DNA from: Melitaea cinxia
Lineage: Eukaryota; Arthropoda; Insecta; Lepidoptera; Nymphalidae
Direction of reading: 5' to 3'
Length of the DNA: 64,000 nt
NCBI RefSeq assembly: GCF_905220565.1
Contig: NC_059415.1
Coordinates: 4,260,001-4,324,000, forward strand
The first letter of the stretch is position 1. Each line of letters opens with the position of its first letter. The notes under the pieces were generated by a model. That model ran no database searches, was not told the DNA's origin, and saw only the letters and a list, made by a program, of their open reading frames with translations. The position numbers were made by a program, and so were the translations under genes. Of the stretch, positions 1 to 11,993 are shown one piece after another.

Positions 1-21
1 CACGTGTGTAAACATACATAC

Positions 22-3000
22 CTCTATAAAAATCATCAGCCGCCATTGTTCCGCCGATAAAAGTTGTAAAGCCCTTCACCTCAGATGCAACGTGAAGTAT
101 CTCTTGATTCAAACGATTATCAAAGAACGATGGAATCTTTCTCATTTCTCCTAACACGGGCTGTAATTTATAGCTATTAACTAATGCACAATCAATACTA
201 AGCATTATTAGTACTAATATTTACATCTGTTGTAGAATAAAGGCTACAACTTTTTGACAGAGACATTAACGTTTCATCATTTCAGCCTATACAGTCCACT
301 GCTGGACATAGGCCTCCACAAGTTTACGCCAAAAAGAACGTGAACTCATGTGTTTTGCCCATAGTCACCACGCTGGGCAGGCGGGTTGGTGACCGCTGGG
401 CTGGCTTTGTCGCACCGAAGACGCTGCTGCCCGTCTTCGGCCTGTGTATTTCAAAGCCAGCAGTTGGATGGTTATCCCGCCACGGTTGGCTTTTTAAGTT
501 TCAAGGTGGTAGCGGAACTGTGTTATCCCTTAGTCACCTCATACGATACCCACGGGAAGAGAGGGCGTGGCTATATTCTTTAGTACCGTAGCCATACAGT
601 ACAGTAGTAATAAACTAATTTATTTGTATGTTAAACAAAAATGTTTTATTACAATAAAAATGATATGATGCTCTGTTGAGATAAATCTGATATGTATTGT
701 TTCTGTATTGGTGTACAATAAAGTGTATTGTTATGTTATGTTATAGTTAGGTTATGTACTAAAAGATAATTCGGCAAGTACTAGCTACCAGATCGCACCA
801 ATCTTCTCATCAATTTGGGGTATTGATCAGACAAACATAAAAATTGTTGGGCACGTGAAATTTCTATTATAATGCTTACTCTGGATACGCTACGCCCAAC
901 GATTCGATTGAAACGAACGGTCAAGCTAAATAAAACCGTTTAAAAATACTACCTATGTATACTTACAACATCGTAAGTTTTCTCCAAAGTCCCGTTGAGA
1001 GCATACGATGAAATCACCACAGATCCTGGTGGTATATCCAAACCACCACACGTACCTATTCTGAATATTATAGGATCTTTAGCTTTCGCATAGCTCAATA
1101 ATTTTATAACTTCCTGTAGCAGTACAGACATTGATGGTATACCAATTCCATGCTGAAGATGTTAAAAAAAACATTACTTTATAATTCGTTATGTTATAAT
1201 AATAAAAAAATATGAGCAATGGATATAAAAGCAGTATAAATGTAGGTGAGTCACAAATCAGTTATGTAGATGAATATATATACCTCGGACAGCTAATATC
1301 GCGTAATGATAATATAAACAAAGAAATCGAAAGAAGGATAGCAAATAGTTGGAAAAGGTATTGGGATCTTGAAGAAGCAATGAAAGACAAAAATGTACAC
1401 ATAACAATAAAAAGCAAACTTTTTAATACCTGTATCTTACCAATGTTAATGTATGGCAGCCAAACATGGGCCATAACAAAAAATACACTGGACAGAATTG
1501 CCATAAGCCAACGAGCAATGGAGATAAGTATGATAGGAGTAAAAATGGGGGAAAGAAAACGAAATATCGAGATTAGAAAAAGACCAGGATACAGGGGGGA
1601 CGTAGCCCTAAAAATAAAAAGACTAAAATGGAAGTGTTCGGGACACATGATCAGAGGAAAGGACAAGTGGGGCAAAATAGTTACACAATGGTACCCAAGG
1701 GAGGGTAAAAGAAAAAGGGGTAGACAACAAAAAAGGTGGGACGATGATATCAAACAAGTTGCAGGCATAAGATGGTGTAGGGTGGCCAGAGAGAAATTAG
1801 AATGGAATAGGTTGGAATTCATTTGGTAAACGGACTTACAGAAAGTTAAGAAACACCATATGCGTGAATAATTTTACTATGTCATATACATGTATACATA
1901 ATTGTAAATCTAATGTCGGAATAAAGGCTTTTTATTTTTTATTTTTTATTATTTATGTTCTAACTATAATGCATTGCAAAGTTGCAAGTTGCTTAGTTTT
2001 TTTTATACTGACAAATTAAAAGAGGATATATTGTAATACATATTACTATACAATTACCAGAAACGCTAGAATTACACTCCACTACCTTTATTTGTTCCAA
2101 TATTGTTTGACATGGACATACGAGTATTTAGTTATTAGAGAATTAAAGCATTTTTTGTATTGTATTATTTTGTTTGTAAGTTTTAGCCGTCAGCTTAAAA
2201 TATTTTTCGTAAGATAAATGATTTCGTCAATAAAAAATCTTGGTTATAAAACTGTCTGTATTTAAAAAATCTTGCTTTACTCTGAATTGAATTATTCTTT
2301 TCAGAACTTAAATTTTATTATAATTTTATTTTGAAATAATTAATTATGATTGATTATTCGATCTTCTACTACTGTAATATAAACTCTTTGTAATTAAAAA
2401 TTATTTTCTACTTTTTAGTTCGATTAGCTATAAAAGCGTGTTTTTTTGTTTTTTTTTTTTTAACTATAATTTATTTGGAAGTTAAGAACAAATTGAAAGC
2501 AAAATAATACAAGAGGAACTTACGTTAACAGAAATAATCGGTCCCACTTTGTACATGGCGTATCGATGAGAATGCTTAGTTAAATTGACAGGGTCTTTGC
2601 ATTCTATATTTAAAGCCTTGGCAACATAAGAAGCAAATTCCTTCATTCTGTATTTAGTGCCACCCATACATACGAACTGAAATAAATAAAAAATAACAAT
2701 ATTGAATAAATCCTGTAAAAAAAAAAACTTAAAATAAAACTCCATCTATACTCTCCAATAATTTATACATTTATTTATTTACTGGCTACCCAGACAGACT
2801 TAATTCTGTCAAAAGTTAATAGTAATTTTATTTTTTTATTTTTTAAATATACCTGCCTTCCTTGGACCTTAAAGAACATTAAAATTATGCGCTTAGCAAC
2901 ATTCATTTTTATTTATGTAGATAGATAAGATGTACTCTTCATTGTACAAACAAAAAACACAGTCTTATCGCAAGACTACGTACGATCTCATCAAGACTAG

Positions 3001-6000
3001 TAATTTGGAGAAGTTAATTAAAAAAAAATTAATTTAATATAATTTGCTATCCTAATAATGTATCGAAATATCGAGAATTAAAAATAATAATTAACGAAAA
3101 CGTAATATTTTTTTCATCCATAACTACGAAACTGCCAAACAAGCATATTGTCCATCTTATTGGGTATCCTGTAGACACCTGCAGCACTGGAAGCATTGCA
3201 AGTCTGTTGCCAACTGTACCCCGAGCCCCGAAGAGGTCCCCCTACCTTATTCACCACAAAAATAAAACACTATTTGAAAGTAGAAGTATTTTGAGTGTCC
3301 GTACTGTATTAAGGTCGGCTGCTTTAATTTTAAGATATCTTATTCAATTACAGTAGTATTCTTGTGGTGAGTAAGGTAGCCAGTAAGAGTCTGGGAAAGT
3401 GTTACAGGTGTCTATACACTACGGTAGTCGCATCAGACGGACCGTACACTTGTTTAGCATTCTTTTGGTATAAGAAAATAGACTTTTATACTCGTATAAG
3501 TATATATAATGTGTTGTAAGTAGAAGAAGTCACGCATATGTTTAGCAAGTATTAGCGTAGTTAGTAATGCAGATTATAAAAACAACTCTCAAAGGATGTT
3601 TGTAGCATCGTAATAAATAATTAATAATCAAGTTTGACCTACATAATCATCTAATACATTATTTGTATGTATGTATTTATTTAGATATCATAATCATAAT
3701 ATATTGCATATCATTACATAGTGATTATAAAACAAAGTCGCTTCCCGCTGTCTAAATAGAGTGATTCCAGAGGAAGGTTTATATATATAATACATGCATA
3801 ATATAGTAGAAGAACACTGATAGTTTTCGCTATCGTGCGATGCCGGGGCAGGTCGCTAGTAGAATCATAAAATAATGAGAGAGTTGAGGTTCCAATACTC
3901 AGCAGAAGCGTCTGAAAAATTGTATTTGTTTAAGTAAGTGATTTTATTTTACCTTGACGTCTCCAAACATTTTCGGCAAGTCATAATTTTTATTGTCTAA
4001 GCCCAAATGGTATAAAATATCGACGTCCAGTTGTTCGAGATGTTTGTTTGTCAAATTAAATGTTCCATCCGCATTTCTATAATGAAATATTATTTTTTTT
4101 ATTAATTACCAATTACTGTAACAAATGTTTCACAAAATAAAACGACTTTATATTTATTTATTTTTTATTGGAAATATTCAAAGTTAGATCTGTTTTTCGT
4201 ATTTTTCTCTCGTATAAAAGAATCCTTGCCAAGTATCATAAATAGGCCGGGAAGACTGTTTTGAACAAAATCAGTAGCAATTTCATAGTATGGCTCGTGA
4301 GTCAAAAAGAAGAAATAACTTTCTTTTGTTAGAGTTTCGAGGTTCTTTCAACTGTATCGAAAGTTTTAAGTTAATAAAACTTTAAATAACAAAAAAAATT
4401 ACATCACTAATTAACCAAGTAACTCTTAAAGGAAATTTATAATAACTTCTTTTTATGTTAAATAACAGTGTTTATAGTATGGATGGTTTGCATTTTATTC
4501 TATGACTCCTTGCGATCGGTGATAAGAATATGTGGAAAGGGACGCAAATTGATATTAACGCGATCATGATCTGAATTAAATTTACAATAGGGGACATAAG
4601 CGTCATAGATGCAATCATGACACAATGATCATTTGATATTAGAGATGTACTGAATCCTAATAAGACACACAAGCTTTTTTACGAATCTTTGTTATAATTT
4701 GAATAAGTATTTGACTTACTATTAAGAGAGATAAAGAATCCTTTTATTCATTTTAAAAGTATTTTATTACTGCGCCATGAAAACGTTATAAAATTGTTAT
4801 GTAGCTACAATGCAACCATTAAAAACTTGCCGAAACTATACGAATACGGATATTCGAGTGCAAAATTGATTTTTAAAATACTTCTAAATGCAATATATAA
4901 TCCTAAAATATTTTATACTTACTTGGGAGATGGCGTGCCGTAGTTTTTGTTCCATATTGTGCTACAGTTCTGATAGTGGGGATCCCAATCTTCGTTAGAC
5001 AGGATGTAATCGCAGTCACATTTCATTTTCGTTCTGGAATCCATATATTTATATTAAGGTTTTTCTGAAAAAGACTATCACGTTTACGCAGTCTGTAGTG
5101 ATCCTGCTTTCTGTCCCAAGGATTTTGAGTTGATACTCACTCTAAGTCTGGCTATTAATAGTACTCACTACAGTCGGCTGTTACATGTAACACAAGCATT
5201 AACTTGCTTGTCTTACGAACAGATGACCGTGTATGTGTATTAACTTTTTTTATTATTATTATTATTTCGAAAGTTTTTTTTAATAGTTCAAGTTGTGCGA
5301 CAATATCATAGCGCAAATCCTAGTAAGTAAACGTAAAAATAAAAAAGAGAAGCATATTTAACAACTATCTATTATCGGTTCGAAATATATAAAAGCGTAC
5401 AATCACATATTTAATACAAGCTTTAGCACAACTCATTAATTTATATAAATAGATATCTTATAACATACATACACGGTCGTCTGTTCCTATGGTAAGCAAC
5501 TTAATGCTTGTGTTACAGGTAACAGCAGACTAGTACTAGACAGTAGCAGTATTATATATATATAATACACATCTATACATCTATAGAAATAAATAAAATT
5601 GGAGTGTTTGTTTGTAATATTAAAATAACCGCTTCTTACTAAATGCACATGGATATATACATAGCACATACCAAAATAATATTTTTTGCAATTTTTGTCT
5701 GCCTGTCTATCTGTTTGTTCCAGTTAATCTCTGAAACGGCTGGATCGATTTTTACGGGACTTTTTCTGGCAGGTAGCTAATATATTACGGAGTAACTTAG
5801 GCTACTTTTATTTTATAAATTTATTTATTTTATAACTATGCCAACTGAAAAATATCTATTTTGTTAAATTCCACGCGGACGAAGTCGCGGGCACAGCTGT
5901 ACTAAGACTAAATTTATGTGAAAATCAGTATAAGATTATATAGCAATATCATTTTTAGTTATTTTAAAATTAATTATTTAACCATTATATTAATTAATAA

Positions 6001-9000
6001 TTAGGGAGATAATGGTTTTATTGTAATTTTAAAATGTTACTAATTACTCACCTTAGTTATAACCATTACAAAAAAATAGTCTAATTAACAATATATTTTC
6101 GCCATATTAGGATAATAATTACATTTTATAAAGCTTAAAGAGATATTTATTGGCATTATTATTTAACAATATTTTGTAAGGTTTTTCCTAATGATTTCGT
6201 TCAACGAATGTATTTAAATCAAATATTTCAAATTTCACTTAATTTTTAAATAAATTATAAATAATAATTGTATTGATTTTAATTTTGAATATTAGTTATA
6301 TGAATGTTGAAGTTTAGTATTTGATTTCTTATACAAAAATGAACGTTTGTCTGTATGTCCTTTGTAGAATCGTAAACTATGCATTTTATTATGTCGTGAT
6401 CTTTAGCAAAGTGTTGTGCCACAATGGTTCCTGAGTTGGTACGACCAAAAAAAAAGCATAGCAACGCGCTCAGGGTACAGCTAGTTACTAGAAAATATAA
6501 TTAAATTACTTACTTTCTAATATAAGAACTTTTTTTAATTCATTTAAACTTTATACTCCAATGCGTCGCTACTGGACGGCGTTTAGACACAGACTGACAG
6601 ATTATTTCCTTTTAAATAGAGTATAAATGACTATATATCGCTATAAATATGAACATAACGTAATGTACGTGTAAAAAGGTTTGTTCATCGTTCTAAAAAG
6701 AGACCAAAAACATTGTATAGCTAATGGACAACTGCAGTGCCACCAAGAAACAAGTGCGTTGCTGACCCCACCTCCGTTGTCGATACAGCGCACCCTCAGG
6801 AGCTCTGGCTGCCTTACTCTCCACGGGAACACGCTACTTAACAACATTACAGCTCTCCACAGACACATTTTGCCAGGAGGACTGCTCAAAATTTGCTAAA
6901 GTACGAGGCTGTGATCTCCTCTTGAAACACTTTCCGAGCAGGACTGCTCAAAATTTGGGCTATATATATCCTACTGTGTCCAACTTCAATTGTATATAAA
7001 CCTATAATTATATATAACGTCAATAATTAAAATAATCTCAAATATGATTGACAAAAGTTAATTTATGATTTACGTAAAACATGTGAAAAATTACTTTATT
7101 TATAAATTTAATATGGCGAAGTTATCATCAAATGTAAGACTAATTACGTACTTACAAAGCTGATAGTAAACCGGTGCATTCGCGTTATAATAACATTTAT
7201 CTATTCATAATTGCAAATGTTTAAAGTCATATTAATTATTTAAAAGTCACATATGCTAGTCGCAAAAATATCATTTTAAAACATTTAATTTTTATCTTGA
7301 GCACAAATGAAAAATTAATGATATTTTGACAGAACTAGGAAAAAAGGCATCACTCAAAAGAATCACAGCCTATTACCTAATAGAGATCAGAATTAGATAT
7401 ATGTTCCTGCAATGAGTAAGGTAGTCAGAGTTCCCGAGGACGCGTTGAGTTGATAGGGGGTGTGGGGTTAGATTTGCAAACTTGATATGATTACTACGAT
7501 AATCGCTTGCCATATCTTGCATTTGTCGGTCAAACTAATGACATAAATAATGCATACTGTGTAAATAATGCGCTATTTTAAATCGACACTAACATTGAAA
7601 CTAAAAGTTTTGTTTGTTTGTGTTGACGCTATCTTCAAAGCAAATTTTAAATATTGAATTTTATAAATTAAATTATTTACGCGTAAGTAATTAAGTAAGG
7701 TAGTAAACTAAACTGTAAAACATGACAAAAGCGGAACTGCAATAAACAGATTCAAAAATATTTAATATGTCATTACTGCACACAAGCGAAACTAATACAG
7801 AAGTGTGGGTAAGAAGAAAAGAGAAGTGTGGGTAAGAAGAAAGGAGGAAATAAAAAGGGAATGTAAATAGTATGTACCAGTGACATAGCGTATGTGAGAA
7901 AAAAATATTTATTTTTATCAATTTTATTAATATTTAGCAACCCGCTACGATTTTATAGGTGTTATAATAATGTACCTAATGTTAATAATATTTCAACTTT
8001 GAAATTTCTAGCCACCGTGACTCTTTTATTTTAAATTTTGGTATGTAATTTTTTTAATGTTCTTTGAGTATGTGTACCTAATAACCTTATGGCGAAATAA
8101 ATATTTTCATTTCATTAAAAAATACTAACGGTATAAATCCTCTTCTTAATTACCTACTTTAAAATATATACACAAACGTTTTTTATCTCATTAATACATA
8201 TAATATTTTTGTTGTTCCTTAGACCATAATATAGCTACATATGACATACAAATAAAACATAATTTATTGTGTGAATATTTTGTTATATATATATATAACC
8301 ATAGATCAAGTAAAAAAAATAGATAACGCACCTAGAACAAAAAACTGAAGCCACTTTTTTAAATATGTGTGAGTGAGTGAAGTGTTGACACTTTTGAAAA
8401 AAGTCCCTAAATATTGTATTAAATGGGATTAAACAATTTATTTAACCTTCGGTCAGTCGCGCATTTTTTGTTTACGCGGTTGGTCGCGTGGGTTCTCTCA
8501 AGACCCCAAAAATAATCAGCCTAAAAAACAACTATCTAATTAAATTTTCTTAACTATCTCAGCAAATTATTGGTAATTAACCTAATTACAATATAACTAC
8601 AACGAGTTACGTAAAAATATTCTTTTATTTCTGCCTTCAACTTACAATCTAAAAGTAGGAACCTAAATTTCTCTCCTTGAGATCACAATCACAAAAAAAA
8701 TGTTTTAATGTAACTAAATACAGGAACTTTTCCTTTTAATAAATCTACATGCAATAACACTAAAATAACAAAGACAGTTACGTGAAATTTGGAAAACACC
8801 AACAAAAAAAAAACATAAACTTTTACCAATTGAAGTCAGTCATTTTTTTACCGATTATCTTTTTGGACACAGTCGGTGTATACCGTTTTAATACGTGTTA
8901 GGCATATGTTATCCTTACAATAATGGCAAACAGATTTGAATTTTCGATCTGATGATCTTGGACAATGAATGCAAAGGTGTCTTCCTCATTTTTCCTTTTT

Positions 9001-10771
9001 TTTTATGTCACTTTGCAATTTATCAATCAATTTGCAACTTATTTTGTAGGTCCCATTTCTCTCCCTCTTTTTGACGATGAAAAACTTTTGTGACGATATA
9101 TTTATCAATGGCTCTTCATCATCATCTCTATACGAACTTTTCAAATCTATGTGTTGTTTATTCGATTCCAAAAACACATGCTGTTCGTCCAACGATTCCA
9201 GAACCTGACGATGCTCACGCAAAGATTCCCAATTCTCAAGCAGTTCGTCCCGAGATACCTCATATTATTTTGTAGATTCATCTTCACATTTCTGCTCAGA
9301 ATCAGTGTTATGCTTACTCCTTTTATCCGGATATATACCGCCTTCACCATCTTCATCATTACTACCACCGTAAACATCGGTATTTTCATCATCTAACCAG
9401 CTTGATATATGACGTTGTTGTTCTTCGTCCATTTTACCAGTTAATTAAATTTAAAATAACAAAAAAAATTCATAAAAATATGTTACAAATGAAATCTAAA
9501 CTAAAATAATCAATTAAATTTTACTTACGCGGTTAGTCGCGTGGGGTCTTTCAAAGCCCGTACCCACAAAACACGTTTGTATTTTACGCCACTTACGCAT
9601 GAACTGAACTTAATGGGTATACGCAGCAAGTATAATCCCAATTAGGAGGGTACCCAAAATATTGAATCGCTGAGATGGTTTTAAATGTTAACATTTTACA
9701 TTTCTGTAACACCTGGGCTTTCAAAGACCCCACGCGACCAACGGAGGGTTAATATAGGTAAAATAGGTATGTGAAAATAAAAATCTGTTTATAGTTTTAA
9801 ATATATTTACTCCTTTTTTCGATTCAAATTGTTAAATAAATCTATTGTAGCCATGTTTTGATTTATTTAATTATATAAATCTGTGTCAATGAAAATTTGC
9901 GTTTTTAAGTAATAGATGAATTCCTCTGAGGGGCAAGTTCCTGTTTTAAAGACGTCTAACTCTTTGCTGTAATGAATTAATTTTATTTTTCCATTTTTTT
10001 AAATAAAGTTCCTGTTTTTTTAACTTTTCTCTTAGTTTATGTTTTGTAGGTATAACAAAGATTGAATATTGGTTAACAACTGATTTAGACTCATCCGGTA
10101 GGTCCTAGAACAACAAAGTACAATATTAAAATACGTAGTAGTAAGTAGCAGTATGTACTTGATGGAACTCTGCGAAGTCCACGTTTTGTACCGTACATGT
10201 CAGCTTTATCAAAATGGTTTGAACAAACCACACTAGATGAGGATGGCTGTCGTTATAGTTCATTTCGGCTTATTCATAAAGCAGCTACCCATTCATCTCC
10301 TATTAAAATATTCGTTGGAAACCTAAAACCATGATATTTAGTAGTAAAATATGAGTAGTTAATTCACAAATTTAAACAGAAACGAACGAGTTAAAAATTC
10401 ATATTTAACTTGACTTCAATTTAGGTAAAACATATAATCACACGATAAAAAAAAACAATAATGATGTCCACTTTCTACTTAATTATTTTTCTATGATTGC
10501 CTACAATTTACTTACCCGCATTTTGGGCTAATGGAAATAAGAATTACAGGTAATACTCCCTCGGTACGTCATTTGGGACATGGAAATTATAAGTTTCGAA
10601 TAACTTCAATATTACTTTGGAATAACAAGAAATATAAAGTTTTGTATGTACTTACGCATTAAACGATATTTCTTCAGACTCTTTATTCACTTTGGTATTG
10701 TTTTTGCACCATTTAATTACACAAGAACGGCATTTAGTAGGCAAAGTTACTGTACGAGGCCCCGTGAGATA
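22..10771 (-). CDS. UPP: Uridine phosphorylase, 3' end outside window
   Basis: Cytosolic pyrimidine salvage enzyme that converts uridine and phosphate to uracil and ribose-1-phosphate. Exons in transcript order: 10656-10771 (probable), 4923-5033, 3953-4076, 2524-2676, 967-1152, 22-160. All have GT-AG borders and matching phases. The joined product carries the family's GDVKFVCMGG start of the core, RYAMYKVGP, HGIGIPSMS, the phosphate/nucleoside loop FRIGTCGG and FTTFIGGTM...DDFYRG, co-linear with vertebrate UPP1. The C-terminal part (ribose-binding MES region) lies left of the window. Before the core there are about 75 residues not seen in vertebrate UPP1, with CRSC and CDC motifs. An in-frame ATG exists at 5026, so a shorter protein starting there is possible. 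No start codon was found upstream of 10771, where a further exon may lie. Introns hold an RTE fragment, a foldback, a piggyBac remnant and Helitron-like pieces. The family is sure; the 10656-10771 exon is likely but unproven. Confidence 0.85.
274..605 (-). repeat. (ATGATG)n-tailed lepidopteran SINE-like repeat, copy 1
   Basis: A retroposon of about 330 bp that recurs across the window. Other copies lie at 13608-13946 (-), 27125-27466 (+), 28550-28790 (-, internally deleted), 29238-29330 (-, truncated) and 54718-55068 (-). In its own orientation it starts with 'gtgtggctacggtact', has a conserved body, and ends in the RTE-LINE-like motif 'aggcctatgtccagcagtgg' followed by an ATG/ATGATG tail. 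The shared 3' motif suggests it is moved by RTE-type LINEs. Short ORFs inside it are not genes. It sits in the uridine phosphorylase intron between exons 22-160 and 967-1152. Confidence 0.8.
1190..1945 (+). mobile_element. 5'-truncated RTE-type LINE, reverse transcriptase C-terminus
   Basis: An open frame at 1212-1829 (205 aa) codes only the C-terminal part of an RTE/BovB-type endonuclease-reverse transcriptase. Its order is the thumb-like YVDEYIYLGQLIS segment, YGSQTWAIT, and the end motif GRQQKRWDDDIKQVAG followed by a W/R-rich tail. Endonuclease and the catalytic RT motifs are missing, as expected of 5' truncation at insertion. A T-rich stretch follows 'aataaaggc' at about 1920. It lies antisense in a uridine phosphorylase intron. 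The remaining frame has no stops, so the copy is not old, but it cannot be active. Confidence 0.85.
2782..2921 (-). mobile_element. Short Helitron-like element (hairpin family D)
   Basis: On the minus strand it begins TCTA near 2921 and ends with a hairpin (GACAGA/TCTGTC type, here with changes) followed by a degenerate CTAG end. Better copies lie at 46483-46633 and, longer, at 12898-13314. These ends match non-autonomous lepidopteran Helitrons. Confidence 0.55.
3140..3470. repeat. Foldback pair of a dispersed repeat
   Basis: The left arm (about 3150-3260, minus sense) and right arm (about 3360-3465, plus sense) both belong to the family whose plus-sense end reads 'cttaccatcaggtgagccgta' or similar. 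Other copies lie at 10888-11075 (-), 14285-14470 (+), 31950-32150 (+), 42110-42330 (+) and 55537-55790 (+). Here two copies face each other about 100 bp apart and could form a hairpin in the pre-mRNA of the uridine phosphorylase gene. Confidence 0.55.
5160..5535. mobile_element. MITE-like element with terminal inverted repeats of about 65 bp
   Basis: The segment at about 5165-5235 is the inverted copy of about 5468-5535. Shared blocks, read on the plus strand of the left arm, include 'gtaacacaagcattaa' and 'accgtgtatgt'; the right arm has their complements. The interior of about 230 bp is AT-rich with no ORF. Target duplications were not clear, so the superfamily is open. It lies upstream of the uridine phosphorylase exon at 4923-5033. 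Confidence 0.55.
5572..5900 (+). mobile_element. Non-autonomous Helitron-like element (family A), copy 1
   Basis: It starts TCTATACATCTA after an A and runs through a conserved body with 'ctgaaacggctgga' to a GC-rich hairpin (CGCGGAC-GAA-GTCGCG) about 8 nt from the end. The expected CTAG end reads CTGT here. The second copy at 41699-42031 keeps CTAG followed by T. Ends and A/T insertion site fit Helitrons. Confidence 0.65.
5901..8445. other. AT-rich intron with decayed repeats only
   Basis: No exon could be supported here. Weak relatives of the 'caggtgagccgta' repeat family are visible at about 6720-6960 and 7395-7480. A 23-bp unit containing 'gaagtgtgggtaagaagaaa' is tandemly doubled at about 7799-7845. 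The rest is low-complexity AT-rich sequence. Confidence 0.5.
8446..9748 (-). mobile_element. piggyBac-like element, internally deleted
   Basis: It is flanked on both sides by TTAA (8442-8445 and 9749-9752), the target site of the piggyBac superfamily. The ends are CCTTCGGTCAGTCGCG on the left and, read inward on the other strand, CCCTCCGTTGGTCGCG on the right. The subterminal motif GTCGCGTGGGGTCTTT or close variants occurs near both ends, including 9535-9560, and could be transposase binding repeats. At 1303 bp it is about half the size of an autonomous member; the coding remnant joins the two ends of the transposase and lacks the catalytic core. Confidence 0.8.
8848..9432 (-). pseudogene. 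piggyBac transposase remnant, N-terminus joined to C-terminal zinc domain
   Basis: Read on the minus strand from ATG 9432-9430, the acidic N-terminal region (MDEEQQRHISSWLDDE...) runs into a charged linker. After KKKEK it meets an in-frame TGA at 8986-8988, then continues in the same frame into a cysteine-rich end with CIHC, CHYC and a final C. That end resembles the C-terminal cysteine domain of piggyBac transposases. A further in-frame TAA follows STK near the N-terminus. The DDD catalytic core (normally some 350 residues) is missing, so this is a deletion derivative that could at most be moved in trans. Confidence 0.75.
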
Positions 10772-10887
10772 CTAACGAAAATGAGCGTAGTTTGATGCAT
10801 ATGTGTACGTGAGCGCGTGTGCTTACTTGAAGGAGCCGAGTTTTGTGGCTTCAGTAACAACAAAGGCAGCGCATTATCTACTTTTTT

Positions 10888-11075
10888 TTATTTGATCTAT
10901 GTATATAACTAGATCGGCAAACAAGCGTACAGCTCACCTGATGGTAAGCGATTACCGTAGCTTATAGACGTCTGCAACACCAGAAGCATCGCAAGCGCGT
11001 TTCCGATCCAATCCCCAATCCCCCCCAGGAACTCTGGTCACCTTACTCACTAACAGGAACACAACGCTGCTGTAG
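10888..11075 (-). repeat. Dispersed repeat of the 'cttaccatcaggtgag' family
   Basis: A minus-sense copy containing the complement of 'gcttaccatcaggtgagc' (10935-10955), then the family body around 'gacgtctgcaacaccagaag'. The same family accounts for 14285-14470, 31950-32150, 42110-42330, 55537-55790 and both foldback arms at 3140-3470. It carries no ORF; class not determined. Confidence 0.7.
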
Positions 11076-11313
11076 GTACACAATAGGTACATGAACACAA
11101 AAACAAAATGCAAGTCATTCATATTTATAACAATAGACAATTCGATCTAATGCTTAAGTATAAACTGCTTTGTTCGACATTAATATGATCGCGTAGAATT
11201 GATGACTTCCGTGATATCATGATCGCCGCTTACACACATTCCATACATTCTATACATTTCATTAACATTAAACGATACCTACATTTTTTGATGCATTTGA
11301 TTTTCAAACTATA

Positions 11314-11631
11314 TCTAATATACCAAAATTCTTGTGTCGCGGTGTTTGTAGTTAAACTCCTCCGAAACGGCTTGACCGATTCTCATGAAATTTTGTGTGC
11401 ATATTGGGTAGGTCTGAAAATTCAACAACATCTATTTTTCATCCCCCTAAATGTTAAGGGTAGTCTACCCCTATTTATTGATTTTTAATTTCTTGATAAA
11501 TTATTTATTTTCTATTTTATTATGATTTGGCGTGGAAAAATACATACAACCCTAAATTTTCACCCTTCTACCACCAACCCCTATTTTTAAATACCGTTTA
11601 GCGGCAAGACAACGTTTGCCGAGTCAGCTAG
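11314..11631 (+). mobile_element. Non-autonomous Helitron-like element (family B)
   Basis: It begins TCTAATATA after an A and ends in the hairpin CGGCAA...TTTGCCG, then AGTCAGCTAG followed by T, as expected for Helitrons. The body contains 'gcatattgggtaggtctga'. Related pieces lie at 12620-12775 (-), 17246-17466 (+) and 30726-30905 (-). The 89-aa ORF across it is not a gene. Confidence 0.7.
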
Positions 11632-11993
11632 TAATTTTTAATATTTTGTCGTATATATTAAGTCGTTCAATATGAAACAGTAAATGAGAACAGATGGTAT
11701 GATAGTGATGGTACTTATATTTCAAAACACTTATTGAACTGTGGGCCTATAACTTATGTTGAACATGAGGAAATTATATAGGTTGGATAGCTTTAGCAAT
11801 AACCTGTATTTAGAATAATTTGAGACTTACATATATACCATTTTTTTAATTACATAATTATCTTAAATATTAACGCAAAATATTGTTCATATTATAACTT
11901 CATATAATGTTGTATAGGTTAATAGGTAGGATAACAAGGCTGAAACACAAATAAATTTAGAAACGAAACGAAAGAAAACGGCTCGTTATTTTT

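Noticed and set aside
340..591. 83-aa ORF (and relatives at 13691-13924, 27140-27467)
   Set aside because: They lie within copies of the (ATGATG)n SINE-like repeat and are not host genes.
9147..9396. Overlapping 81-aa ORFs on both strands and 61-aa ORF
   Set aside because: They overlap the piggyBac transposase remnant in other frames.
11219..11488. 89-aa ORF
   Set aside because: It crosses the 5' end of a Helitron-like element; no similarity.
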